DNA of 64,000 nt. Source: Caballeronia grimmiae. GTDB taxonomy: Bacteria; Pseudomonadota; Gammaproteobacteria; Burkholderiales; Burkholderiaceae. The notes below the pieces were generated by a model, which searched no databases, was not told the DNA's origin, and was given only the letters and a program-made list of their open reading frames with translations. The DNA lies in NCBI RefSeq assembly GCF_000698555.1, contig NZ_JFHE01000023.1:1-64000 (forward strand), in the 5' to 3' direction. Position numbers and translations under genes: made by a program. Of the stretch, positions 19,404 through 27,578 are shown piece after piece; within the stretch, counting starts at the first letter, position 1, and each line of letters begins with the position of its first letter.

Positions 19404-20078
19404 ATGAACCGACTGTACAGGTCTCTGGTGGTGCTCAAGGCGGCGGCGGCTTTCGGTTTCGGTGCAAGTTTGAGTGGGTTTGCGGTATCGGCGAGCGCGG
19501 CGGAGTCCGCCCAGCCGGCCAAGCCCGATGTCACGAGAGGGCAGGCCATCGCCACCCAGGTTTGCGCGGCGTGCCATGCGGCGGACGGCAACAGCGCCGG
19601 CGCCGCATTTCCGAAGCTCGCGGGCCAGCACGCGGAATACATCGTCAAGCAGTTGAAGGATTACAAGACGCAGCCGGGCGCGAAAGCGCCGGCGCGCAAC
19701 AATCCGATCATGACGGGCATTGCGAGCGCGCTGTCGGATCAGGACATGGTCAACGTCGCCGCGTACTTCGCTTCGCAAAAGACCAAGCCTAACTATGCGC
19801 GCGACAAGAACACCGTCGCGCTCGGCCAGAAGATCTACCGTGGCGGCATCGCGGACAAGGGCGTGCCGGCGTGCGCCGCCTGTCACGGTGCAACGGGCCT
19901 GGGTATCCCGGTGCAATATCCGCGATTGTCGGGGCAGTGGGGCGATTACACCGCCGCGCAGTTGAACGCCTTCGCGCAGGGCACGCGCAACAATAGCGAG
20001 CCGATGCACGCCATCTCGTCCCGCCTCAACGATGCCGAGATGAAAGCGGTAGCGGATTACATCGCCGGATTGCATTAA
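19404..20078 (+). CDS. Diheme cytochrome c4
   Basis: 224 residues with a signal peptide ending near ASAAE (residue 34). Two CAACH heme-binding motifs, at residues 54-58 and about 150, each domain with a distal methionine (NPIMTGIA and EPMHAIS). Cytochromes c4 are periplasmic electron carriers to terminal oxidases. It is followed by a terminator and then by ResB and CcsA, which attach heme to such proteins. The start ATG is the one that gives the signal peptide; no strong ribosome binding site is visible (GGGTACGCG). Confidence 0.92.
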   Translation: MNRLYRSLVVLKAAAAFGFGASLSGFAVSASAAESAQPAKPDVTRGQAIATQVCAACHAADGNSAGAAFPKLAGQHAEYIVKQLKDYKTQPGAKAPARNNPIMTGIASALSDQDMVNVAAYFASQKTKPNYARDKNTVALGQKIYRGGIADKGVPACAACHGATGLGIPVQYPRLSGQWGDYTAAQLNAFAQGTRNNSEPMHAISSRLNDAEMKAVADYIAGLH

Positions 20079-20183
20079 ACGCAGCACGCAGCGTCCAGCG
20101 GTTCCCGGCTGAAAAGCAAGAAAGCGCGGAATCGCCCATACTACGATACGAAGCCGGCCCACAGAGGCAGGCGCGAGAACAAG

Positions 20184-20234
20184 AAAAGGGTGGGACGTCG
20201 ATCGGTCAGACCGTGGGCGTCTCCACCCTTTTTT
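20184..20234 (+). terminator. Terminator after the cytochrome c4 gene
   Basis: AAGGGTGG (20186-20193) pairs with CCACCCTT (20223-20230), extended inside by GACG/CGTC, and is followed by a run of T. The loop is long (about 25 nt) but the stem and T-run are clear. Confidence 0.7.
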
Positions 20235-20253
20235 GCTGTCAGCCGGAGTTTGA

Positions 20254-22485
20254 ATGAGCGTCACCACATCGGGTATGCAGTCGAAGTCTAGCCGCCGCGC
20301 CATCAGGCATTTCGTCGAACTCGTGAGTTCGATGCGTTTCGCCATCGCCTTGCTGGTCATATTGGCAATAGCGAGCATCATCGGGACGGTGCTTACGCAA
20401 GAAGACCCGTACCCGAACTACGTCAATCAGTTCGGCCCGTTCTGGGCGGACATTTTCCGCGGCCTGAGCCTCTACACCGTCTACAGCGCGTGGTGGTTCA
20501 TGCTGATCCTGATCTTTCTGGTGATCTCCGTGTCGCTGTGCGTGGTGCGCAATGGCCCGAAGATGATCGCCGACATCAAGAGCTGGAAAGACCGCGTGCA
20601 CGAAGGCAGCCTGCGCGCGTTTCATCACAAGGGCGAGTTCGTGACGCCGGCGAATCGCGCGCAGAATGCGGCGACGCTCGAGCGCCTCGGCACGAAGATG
20701 GGCTACCGGTTCGTCCGGCGCGAGACGGACACCGGCGCGACGCTCATCGCCGGCAAGCGCGGCGCGCTCACGAAGATTGGCTATATCTCGGCGCACTTGG
20801 CGATCGTCGTCATCTGTATTGGCGGGCTGCTCGACAGCAACCTGCCGATCAGGCTGCAAATGTGGCTCTTCGACAAAACGCCCATCAACTCCAACGCCGT
20901 CATCAACGACATTCCGGCCGAGCATCGCCTGTCCACGTCGAACCCGACTTTCCGCGGTTACGCGTGGGTGCCGGAAGGGCAGTACGTCGGCACCGCGATT
21001 TTGAATCAGCCGGGTGGCTCGATCATTCAGGATCTGCCGTTCTCGATTCAGCTCGACAAGTTCATCGTCGACTACTACTCGACCGGCATGCCGAAGCTCT
21101 TCGCGAGCGATATCGTCGTGATCGATCACAAGAGCGGCAAGCGCATTCCGGCGCGTATCGAAGTGAACAAGCCGTTCACGTATGAAGGCGTGTCGATTTA
21201 TCAGTCGAGCTTTCAGGACGGCGGCTCGAAGCTCGAAATGACCGCCTGGCCGATGGCCGGCGGCAGCGCAAAGACGTTGCCCGTGAACGGGACCATCGGC
21301 GGCACCGCGCCGATTGGCGCTCAGTTCGCGGGCGCGAAGGGCGAAACGGTCGAATTCACCGACTTCCGCGCGATCAACGTCGAAAACATGACGGACGGCA
21401 GCGGCACGCCGGACGCACGCGGCGTCGGCAAGAAGGAGACGCTGCGCGATGCGTTCGACGAGCGCCTCGGCTCCGGCGCGAAAACGTCGAAGCCGACCGA
21501 TCTGCGCAACGTCGGCCCGTCGGTGCAATACAAGGTGCGCGGCACGGACGGCCAGGCGCGCGAGTACAGCAACTACATGCTGCCGGTCGATGTGGGCGGG
21601 CAGCGAATGTTTCTCGCCGGCATGCGCGTGAGCCCGAACGATTCGTTCCGCTATCTGCGCATTCCCGCCGACGATCAAGGCTCGGTCAAGCAATGGATGG
21701 AACTGCGCGCCGCACTCGCGACGCCCGCAACGCGCGCCGAAGCGGCGCATCGTTTTGCGCTGCGTTCCGTGCCGCCGACGAACATGGAGATGCAGAAGCA
21801 TCTGGAGGAGAGCGCGACCCGTGTGCTTAACCTGTTCGCCGGAGCGGATGAAACCGGCGCGGCAGCCACGAATCCGCAGATGATTGGCGGCTTCCAGAGC
21901 ATCGCGGGCTTTATCGATCGCTCGGTGCCGAAGGGCGAGCAGGAGAAAGCCGCGGGCCTTCTGATGCGCATGCTCGAAGGCGCGATGTGGGACGTGTGGC
22001 AGATTTCCCGCGAACAGAACGGCCTGCCCGCCGCGAAAATCGACGAGAAGAGCACCGCGTTCGTGCAGGCGTCGATCAACGCGCTTTCCGACAGCTTCCT
22101 GTACGGTTCTCCCGTCTTCCTGCAACTGGATACGTTCAAGCAGATCCAGGCTTCGGTCTTCCAGTTGACGCGCGCGCCGGGTAAAAAAGTGGTGTATCTT
22201 GGCAGCCTCCTGCTGGTGGTCGGCATTTTCTCGATGTTCTACGTGCGCGAACGCCGGCTCTGGTTCTGGCTCAAAGATACAGGACAAGGCGGCGCAAGCG
22301 TGCTGATGGCGATGTCCACCGCACGCCGCACGCTCGACTTCGAGAAGGAGTTCGAGCGCACGCGCGCCGCGGTGGCGGCGGCTCTCGGCGCATCGCCGGT
22401 CGATCCGGCTGCGGCGAACGCGCCCGTCGCCGCCTCGTCGCAATCGACATCCGAAGCTGCCAGCTCGGAAGTTTCATCACGGTAA
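20254..22485 (+). CDS. Cytochrome c biogenesis protein ResB/Ccs1
   Basis: 743 residues. ResB family: N-terminal membrane segments (residues about 30-100: FVELVSSMRFAIALLVILAI), a third near residue 175, a large periplasmic domain with EFGVSIYQSSF-type region (YEGVSIYQSSFQDGG), and a last membrane segment near residue 645 (VVYLGSLLLVVGIFSMFYV). With CcsA it forms the System II heme exporter and holocytochrome c synthase. A typical C-terminal Ala/Ser-rich tail follows. It lies 5 bp before ccsA. Confidence 0.94.
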   Translation: MSVTTSGMQSKSSRRAIRHFVELVSSMRFAIALLVILAIASIIGTVLTQEDPYPNYVNQFGPFWADIFRGLSLYTVYSAWWFMLILIFLVISVSLCVVRNGPKMIADIKSWKDRVHEGSLRAFHHKGEFVTPANRAQNAATLERLGTKMGYRFVRRETDTGATLIAGKRGALTKIGYISAHLAIVVICIGGLLDSNLPIRLQMWLFDKTPINSNAVINDIPAEHRLSTSNPTFRGYAWVPEGQYVGTAILNQPGGSIIQDLPFSIQLDKFIVDYYSTGMPKLFASDIVVIDHKSGKRIPARIEVNKPFTYEGVSIYQSSFQDGGSKLEMTAWPMAGGSAKTLPVNGTIGGTAPIGAQFAGAKGETVEFTDFRAINVENMTDGSGTPDARGVGKKETLRDAFDERLGSGAKTSKPTDLRNVGPSVQYKVRGTDGQAREYSNYMLPVDVGGQRMFLAGMRVSPNDSFRYLRIPADDQGSVKQWMELRAALATPATRAEAAHRFALRSVPPTNMEMQKHLEESATRVLNLFAGADETGAAATNPQMIGGFQSIAGFIDRSVPKGEQEKAAGLLMRMLEGAMWDVWQISREQNGLPAAKIDEKSTAFVQASINALSDSFLYGSPVFLQLDTFKQIQASVFQLTRAPGKKVVYLGSLLLVVGIFSMFYVRERRLWFWLKDTGQGGASVLMAMSTARRTLDFEKEFERTRAAVAAALGASPVDPAAANAPVAASSQSTSEAASSEVSSR

Positions 22486-22489
22486 GATC

Positions 22490-23692
22490 ATGGACCTCAC
22501 ACAGACTTCCTCCCACGCCTCCGCCAAGACGGAACGTCCGGCATCCGGCCTTCCCGATGCCGGCGCGTTCGACGATCGTCCGTTCTTCCGCAAGCTCGGC
22601 GCGCTCGACTGGCTGTTCGCCCTCGCGATGGTCGCTGGCGCGGGCTTCGCGCTGAATCGGTATCACGCGTACATGGACGTGTACGACATGGCCGTGCTGA
22701 TCGGCGCGGTGCCGACGTTCGTCGTCCTCGGCTGGCGCTGGAAACCGGTGCGCTTGCTGATTGCGTTGATCGCGGTACTCGCTTTGTCGTCGATTCAGCT
22801 TTATCAGCACGACCTCGCCCGCGCCGACACCAATTTCTTCCTCAAGTATTTTCTGTCGAGCCAATCCGCGATTCTGTGGATGAGCGCGCTCTTCATTCTT
22901 GCGACGCTGTTCTACTGGATCGGCCTGCTGACGCGCTCGCAGACGGGCGGCGCAATCGGTTCGCGCATGACGTGGGTTGCGGTGCTGATGGGCTTCACCG
23001 GTCTCATGGTGCGCTGGTACGAGTCGTACATGATCGGCAGCGACGTCGGCCATATTCCCATCTCGAACCTGTATGAAGTGTTCGTGCTGTTCTGCCTGAT
23101 CACCTCGCTCTTTTACCTCTACTACGAACAGCATTACGCGACCCGCCAGATGGGCGCGTTCGTGCTGCTCGTGATCAGCGCGGCGGTCGGCTTCCTGATG
23201 TGGTATTCGATCGCTCGCGACGCGCAGCAGATTCAGCCGCTCGTGCCCGCGCTGCAAAGCTGGTGGATGAAGATCCACGTGCCGGCGAACTTCATCGGCT
23301 ACGGCAGCTTCGCGCTCTCGGCGATGGTTTCGGTCGCGTATCTGGCGAAGCAGCGCGGCGTGCTGGCCGACCGCCTGCCGTCGCTCGAAGTGCTCGACGA
23401 CGTCATGTACAAGTCGATCGCCGTCGGTTTCGCGTTCTTCACCATCGCGACGATTCTCGGCGCGCTGTGGGCGGCGGAAGCGTGGGGCGGCTACTGGAGC
23501 TGGGACCCGAAGGAAACCTGGGCGCTGATCGTCTGGCTGAACTACGCGGCGTGGCTGCACATGCGGCTGATGAAGGGCCTGCGCGGCGCGGCGGCGGCAT
23601 GGTGGGCGCTGACGGGGCTCATCGTGACGACGTTCGCGTTCCTCGGCGTCAACATGTTCCTGTCGGGCTTGCACAGCTACGGCAAGCTTTGA
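22490..23692 (+). CDS. ccsA: Cytochrome c biogenesis protein CcsA/ResC (often annotated CcsB)
   Basis: 400 residues, about eight membrane segments. The tryptophan-rich heme-handling motif [19 protein letters not shown] is near residue 325-345, with conserved histidines before and after ([16 protein letters not shown]). It exports heme and attaches it to apocytochromes with ResB. Naming differs between databases (CcsA, CcsB, ResC). Ends at a strong terminator. Confidence 0.94.
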   Translation: MDLTQTSSHASAKTERPASGLPDAGAFDDRPFFRKLGALDWLFALAMVAGAGFALNRYHAYMDVYDMAVLIGAVPTFVVLGWRWKPVRLLIALIAVLALSSIQLYQHDLARADTNFFLKYFLSSQSAILWMSALFILATLFYWIGLLTRSQTGGAIGSRMTWVAVLMGFTGLMVRWYESYMIGSDVGHIPISNLYEVFVLFCLITSLFYLYYEQHYATRQMGAFVLLVISAAVGFLMWYSIARDAQQIQPLVPALQSWWMKIHVPANFIGYGSFALSAMVSVAYLAKQRGVLADRLPSLEVLDDVMYKSIAVGFAFFTIATILGALWAAEAWGGYWSWDPKETWALIVWLNYAAWLHMRLMKGLRGAAAAWWALTGLIVTTFAFLGVNMFLSGLHSYGKL

Positions 23693-23710
23693 TCCGGCCG
23701 CATCGAAAGG

Positions 23711-23748
23711 AAAAAACCGCCACGCATCACGCTGGCGGTTTTTTTTCG
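23711..23748. terminator. Terminator after ccsA
   Basis: AAAAAACCGCCA (23711-23722) pairs with TGGCGGTTTTTT (23733-23744), loop of 10 nt, followed by more T. Strong rho-independent terminator. Confidence 0.92.
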
Positions 23749-23819
23749 TTCTAACGTGGAATACGGGCACCCGCCGTGCTGTTTGCACCGGTAACGACGA
23801 ATGCAAAGGGAGTCGTCTC

Positions 23820-24809
23820 ATGTGGATCAAACGTAATGGCGCGCTTTACGGCGACGACATCGACAGCAGCGAAATCACGCCGCGGCACGTATTCGAAAAT
23901 CGGCGGCGCGTGTTGCAGTCGATGGGCGCACTCGCCGCCACGGGCCTCGCCGGCGCGAGCGGTTTCGCGCACGCGACGCTGACTTCACCCGATGCCAAAG
24001 GCCAGAAGCTCTCGGCGACGACGAACCCGAAGTTCGTCGCGCTCGACAAGCCGACGTCGCTCAAGGACATCACGACGTACAACAACTTCTACGAGTTCGG
24101 CACCGACAAGAGCGATCCCGCGCAGCACGCGAGCACGCTGCGTCCGCGGCCGTGGAAAGTGTCGGTCGAAGGCGCGATCAAGAATCCGAAGGTGTATGAC
24201 ATCGACGAGATGCTCAAGATCGCGCCGCTGGAAGAGCGCGTCTATCGGCTGCGTTGCGTCGAAGGCTGGTCGATGGTGATTCCGTGGATCGGCGTCTCGC
24301 TGTCGGAACTGATCAAGCGCGCCGAGCCGACGGGCAACGCGAAATACGTGCAGTTCATCAGTCTGGCCGATTCGTCCCAGATGCCCGGGCTGTCGACGCC
24401 CATCCTCGATTGGCCGTACTCCGAAGGCCTGCGCATGGACGAGGCGATGAACCCGCTCACGCTGCTGACCGTCGGCCTATACGGGGAAGTGCTGCCGAAC
24501 CAGAACGGCGCGCCGGTCCGGATCATCGTGCCGTGGAAATACGGCTTCAAGAGCGCGAAGTCGCTGGTGAAAATCCGCTTCGTCGAAAAGCAGCCGCCGA
24601 CGAGCTGGAACACTTACGCGCCGAGCGAATACGGCTTCTATTCGAACGTGAATCCGAGCGTCGATCATCCGCGCTGGAGCCAGGCGACGGAGCGGCGCAT
24701 CGGCGAGGACGGATTCTTCGCGCCGAAACGCAAGACGCTGATGTTCAACGGCTACGGCGATCAGGTCGCATCGTTGTATCAGGGCATGGACCTCAAGAAA
24801 AACTTCTGA
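23820..24809 (+). CDS. msrP: Protein-methionine-sulfoxide reductase catalytic subunit MsrP (YedY)
   Basis: 329 residues. A twin-arginine signal is visible at residues 28-36 (RRRVLQSMG), so it is exported folded with its molybdenum cofactor. The molybdenum-ligating cysteine is in [12 protein letters not shown], with GVSLSELI after it as usual for the sulfite-oxidase fold. It reduces methionine sulfoxide in periplasmic proteins using electrons from MsrQ, encoded 3 bp downstream. Ribosome binding site AAAGGGAG. Confidence 0.95.
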   Translation: MWIKRNGALYGDDIDSSEITPRHVFENRRRVLQSMGALAATGLAGASGFAHATLTSPDAKGQKLSATTNPKFVALDKPTSLKDITTYNNFYEFGTDKSDPAQHASTLRPRPWKVSVEGAIKNPKVYDIDEMLKIAPLEERVYRLRCVEGWSMVIPWIGVSLSELIKRAEPTGNAKYVQFISLADSSQMPGLSTPILDWPYSEGLRMDEAMNPLTLLTVGLYGEVLPNQNGAPVRIIVPWKYGFKSAKSLVKIRFVEKQPPTSWNTYAPSEYGFYSNVNPSVDHPRWSQATERRIGEDGFFAPKRKTLMFNGYGDQVASLYQGMDLKKNF

Positions 24810-24812
24810 ACC

Positions 24813-25463
24813 ATGCCGACCGCATCTGAAATCAAACGCGCTACCGCCGCCGCACCGCAGACTCGAAACTGGATCGCGCCTGCCAAGGTCGCCGTCTTCA
24901 TCGCGATGCTTTACCCGTTGGCGCGCATCGTCGTGCTTGGCATCACGTCAGGGCTGGGCGCGAATCCGATCGAATTCATCACGCGCTCGACCGGGCTCTG
25001 GACGCTCGTCTACCTGTGCATCACGCTCGCCGTCACGCCGGTGCGACGCCTGACGGGCGTGACCGCGCTCGTGCGCTTTCGCCGCATGATCGGGCTGTAT
25101 GCATTCTTTTTCGCCGTGCTGCACTTCACGACCTACATCTGGTTCGACAAGTGGTTCGACGTGGCGGAGATGCTGAAGGACATCGGCAAGCGGCCATTCA
25201 TCACGGTGGGCTTCGCGGCGTTCGTGTTGCTGATTCCGCTCGCGGTGACATCGCCCAAGGCGATGGTGAGGAAGCTCGGCCGCCGCTGGCAGACGCTGCA
25301 TCGCACGATCTATCTCATCGCGGCGCTCGCCATCCTGCATTTCTGGTGGATGAAGGCAGGCAAGCACGATTTCGAATTGCCCAAGATCTACGGCGCAATC
25401 GTGATCGTGTTGCTGGGCTGGCGCCTGGTCGCGTGGCTTCGGGCGCGGAACGCACGCACGTAA
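24813..25463 (+). CDS. msrQ: Heme-binding membrane subunit MsrQ (YedZ)
   Basis: 216 residues, about six membrane segments. Histidines in VLHFTTYIWFDKW and LHRTIYLIAALAILHFWW are the predicted heme ligands of the ferric-reductase-like domain. It carries electrons from the quinone pool or flavin reductase to MsrP. The stop is followed at once by a bidirectional terminator shared with lysA. Confidence 0.94.
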   Translation: MPTASEIKRATAAAPQTRNWIAPAKVAVFIAMLYPLARIVVLGITSGLGANPIEFITRSTGLWTLVYLCITLAVTPVRRLTGVTALVRFRRMIGLYAFFFAVLHFTTYIWFDKWFDVAEMLKDIGKRPFITVGFAAFVLLIPLAVTSPKAMVRKLGRRWQTLHRTIYLIAALAILHFWWMKAGKHDFELPKIYGAIVIVLLGWRLVAWLRARNART

Positions 25464-25500
25464 AAAAAGCGACGCTCGTCGAGCGTCGCCTTCGTTCTTT
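25462..25500. terminator. Bidirectional terminator msrQ / lysA
   Basis: GCGACGCTC (25469-25477) pairs with GAGCGTCGC (25481-25489), loop GTC, with seven A to the left and CTTCGTTCTTTC to the right. Stronger for the leftward transcript (lysA). Confidence 0.8.
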
Positions 25501-25520
25501 CGTCGACCGCGTGAAGCGGC

Positions 25521-26783
25521 TCAGTCCGGCAGAATCGATTCCCCGGCGAACAACTGTTTGACCTCTTCGCGCGCTCGCACGACACGCACGCGCTCGCCGT
25601 CCACCATCACTTCGGCGGCGCGCGGGCGGGTGTTGTAGTTCGAGCTCATCACGAAGCCGTACGCGCCCGCGGAGCAGACCGCGAGCAGATCGCCCGGTTC
25701 GACGGCCAGATCGCGATCGCGCCCGAGCCAGTCGCCGCTTTCGCAGACCGGACCGACCACGTCGTACTTGTGCGTCGGCGCATCGCGCTTCGCGACCGGG
25801 ACGATGCGGTGAAACGCCTCGTACATCGCGGGGCGCGCGAGATCGTTCATCGCGGCATCGACGATGGCGAAGTTCTTCTCCTCGCCCGGCTTCAGAAATT
25901 CGACACGCGTCAGCAAGATGCCCGCGTTGCCGACGAGCGAGCGCCCCGGCTCGAAATACACTTCGCGCTGGCCGTGGCCGCGCTTCTCGATGTGATCGAG
26001 CAACGTGCGCACGAAATCGCCGATATCGGGCGGAGTCTCGTCGTCGTACGTGATGCCGAGGCCGCCGCCGACATCAACGTGCCGAATGCTCATGCCGTCC
26101 GCTTCGATCTGTTCGACGAGTTCGAGCAGCTTGTCGATGGCATCCAGATACGGGCTGATTTCCGTAATCTGCGAGCCGATGTGGCAGTCGATGCCGACCA
26201 CGTCCAGATTCGCCATCGCGTGTGCGGCGCGGTAGGTCGCGCGCGCGTCGCTGAAAGCTACGCCGAACTTGTTCGACTTCAGGCCCGTGGAGATATACGG
26301 ATGCGTCTTCGCGTCGACGTCCGGATTCACGCGCAGGGAAACCGGCGCGCGCTTGCCGAGCGATTGCGCCACGTCGTTCAACGCATGCAGCTCGGGAATC
26401 GATTCCACGTTGAAGCACTTCACGCCGGCTTGGAGCGCTTCGCGCATTTCCGCCGCCGTTTTGCCGACGCCCGAAAACACCGTGTTCCGGGCTTTCCCGC
26501 CGGCAGCGAGCACGCGCGCCAGTTCTCCCGACGACACGATGTCGAAGCCCGCGCCCAGACGCGCGAACACATTGAGGACGGCGAGATTGCTGTTGGCCTT
26601 CACCGCGACGTGAACGCTCGCGCGGCGGCCGCCGCACGCATCGGCGTAAGCGCGATAGGCGCGCGTCAGCTCGTCGCGGGAATAGACGTAGAGCGGCGTG
26701 CCGAACTGCTGCGCGAGCGACGCGGCGGAAACGCCTTCGGCGTGAAGTGCGCCGTCGACATAATGGAATGCGGAATCACTCAT
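25521..26783 (-). CDS. lysA: Diaminopimelate decarboxylase
   Basis: 420 residues starting at MSDSAFHYVDG. PLP-dependent alanine-racemase-like barrel plus C-terminal beta domain. The PLP lysine is Lys62 (VHVAVKANSN); HIGSQI, the glycine loop DVGGGLG and the active-site CESGDW are present. It makes L-lysine from meso-diaminopimelate. It follows the small lipoprotein gene lptM, probably in one transcript. Confidence 0.96.
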   Translation of the reverse strand: MSDSAFHYVDGALHAEGVSAASLAQQFGTPLYVYSRDELTRAYRAYADACGGRRASVHVAVKANSNLAVLNVFARLGAGFDIVSSGELARVLAAGGKARNTVFSGVGKTAAEMREALQAGVKCFNVESIPELHALNDVAQSLGKRAPVSLRVNPDVDAKTHPYISTGLKSNKFGVAFSDARATYRAAHAMANLDVVGIDCHIGSQITEISPYLDAIDKLLELVEQIEADGMSIRHVDVGGGLGITYDDETPPDIGDFVRTLLDHIEKRGHGQREVYFEPGRSLVGNAGILLTRVEFLKPGEEKNFAIVDAAMNDLARPAMYEAFHRIVPVAKRDAPTHKYDVVGPVCESGDWLGRDRDLAVEPGDLLAVCSAGAYGFVMSSNYNTRPRAAEVMVDGERVRVVRAREEVKQLFAGESILPD

Positions 26784-26846
26784 GCGTGTGCGCGGGTGGA
26801 ATCGGGATCGGGTTCGGGATGCGCCGGAAGGCACACAGGCTTGCTG

Positions 26847-27170
26847 TCAGTACGCGGACGAAGCCGCTTTCGGTGCGGCGGCGGGCGTCGATTTCAGGTC
26901 CGTCTCGGGTGCGAGCGAGAGCGCGTCGCCGGACGTATCCGGAATGTCGCCGGATGCAGCGCGGGCCGGGTTGGCGCGCGAGGCGGTTTCGTCGTCGGGA
27001 GTCACGTCGGAAGGCGGCGTATCCTGCAGATTGTCAGGACGCTGCGGCATGGGAGGCACGACGGGAAGATAAAGCGGACCGCGTTGCCCACAACCGCCGA
27101 GCGTGACTGTGGCCGCGGCGCAAACGCTGACAGCCGCTACAATCGCGCTCATCCTGAAAACAACTCGCAT
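26847..27170 (-). CDS. lptM: LptM-like lipoprotein (YifL family)
   Basis: 107 residues. Lipoprotein signal with lipobox LGGC, cysteine at about residue 27, directly followed by GQRGPLYLP, the short motif that defines LptM, which assists oxidative maturation of the LptD translocon in E. coli. The rest is Pro/Ala/Asp-rich and probably disordered, longer than the E. coli protein. Sits upstream of lysA; in enterobacteria the homologue is next to dapF. Function inferred from motif only. Confidence 0.8.
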   Translation of the reverse strand: MRVVFRMSAIVAAVSVCAAATVTLGGCGQRGPLYLPVVPPMPQRPDNLQDTPPSDVTPDDETASRANPARAASGDIPDTSGDALSLAPETDLKSTPAAAPKAASSAY

Positions 27171-27205
27171 GACCGTCCCTGTACATAGAATCGATGGAGT
27201 TTAGC

Positions 27206-27523
27206 ATGACAGACCAGGAATACCTGACGTTGGCGGAGGCCGTGCTGACCGCGATCGAGCGCGATGTGGACACGGCCGAAGCCGACATCGAATTCGAGCG
27301 AAGCGGCAATGTGCTGACGCTGGAATTCGAGAATCGCACGAAGGTGATCGTCAACTTGCAGCCGCCGAAGCACGAAATCTGGCTCGCGGCGAAGTCGGGC
27401 GGATTCCACTACAAATACGTCGATGGTCAGTGGCGCGACACCCGGGACGACAGCGAGTTTTTCGCCGCGCTGAGCAAGTATTCGACCGAGCAGGCAGGCG
27501 AGCCGATCCGCTTTTCAGCGTGA
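27206..27523 (+). CDS. cyaY: Frataxin-like protein CyaY
   Basis: 105 residues from ATG 27206, chosen because GGAG ends 6 bp upstream; an ATG at 27194 is in frame. [20 protein letters not shown] begins the acidic helix that binds iron; [15 protein letters not shown] segment ([20 protein letters not shown]) is the conserved sheet. It modulates iron-sulfur cluster assembly with IscS. Divergent from lptM-lysA and convergent with mrcA. Confidence 0.95.
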   Translation: MTDQEYLTLAEAVLTAIERDVDTAEADIEFERSGNVLTLEFENRTKVIVNLQPPKHEIWLAAKSGGFHYKYVDGQWRDTRDDSEFFAALSKYSTEQAGEPIRFSA

Positions 27524-27555
27524 CCGGCTCGTGAGGTGAGGGAAAAGCAGACGGT

Positions 27556-27578
27556 GTGGAAAAGGGCTACTGGCCCTT
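27556..27578 (-). terminator. Terminator of mrcA overlapping its stop codon
   Basis: Read leftward, AAGGGC CAGTA GCCCTT followed by TTCC forms a 6-bp stem whose loop contains the mrcA stop codon. Weak but well placed between the convergent genes. Confidence 0.5.

Noticed and set aside
20239..22443. 734-codon minus-strand open frame across the resB gene
   Set aside because: Shadow of the real gene; composition dominated by Arg, Ala and His with no family resemblance.
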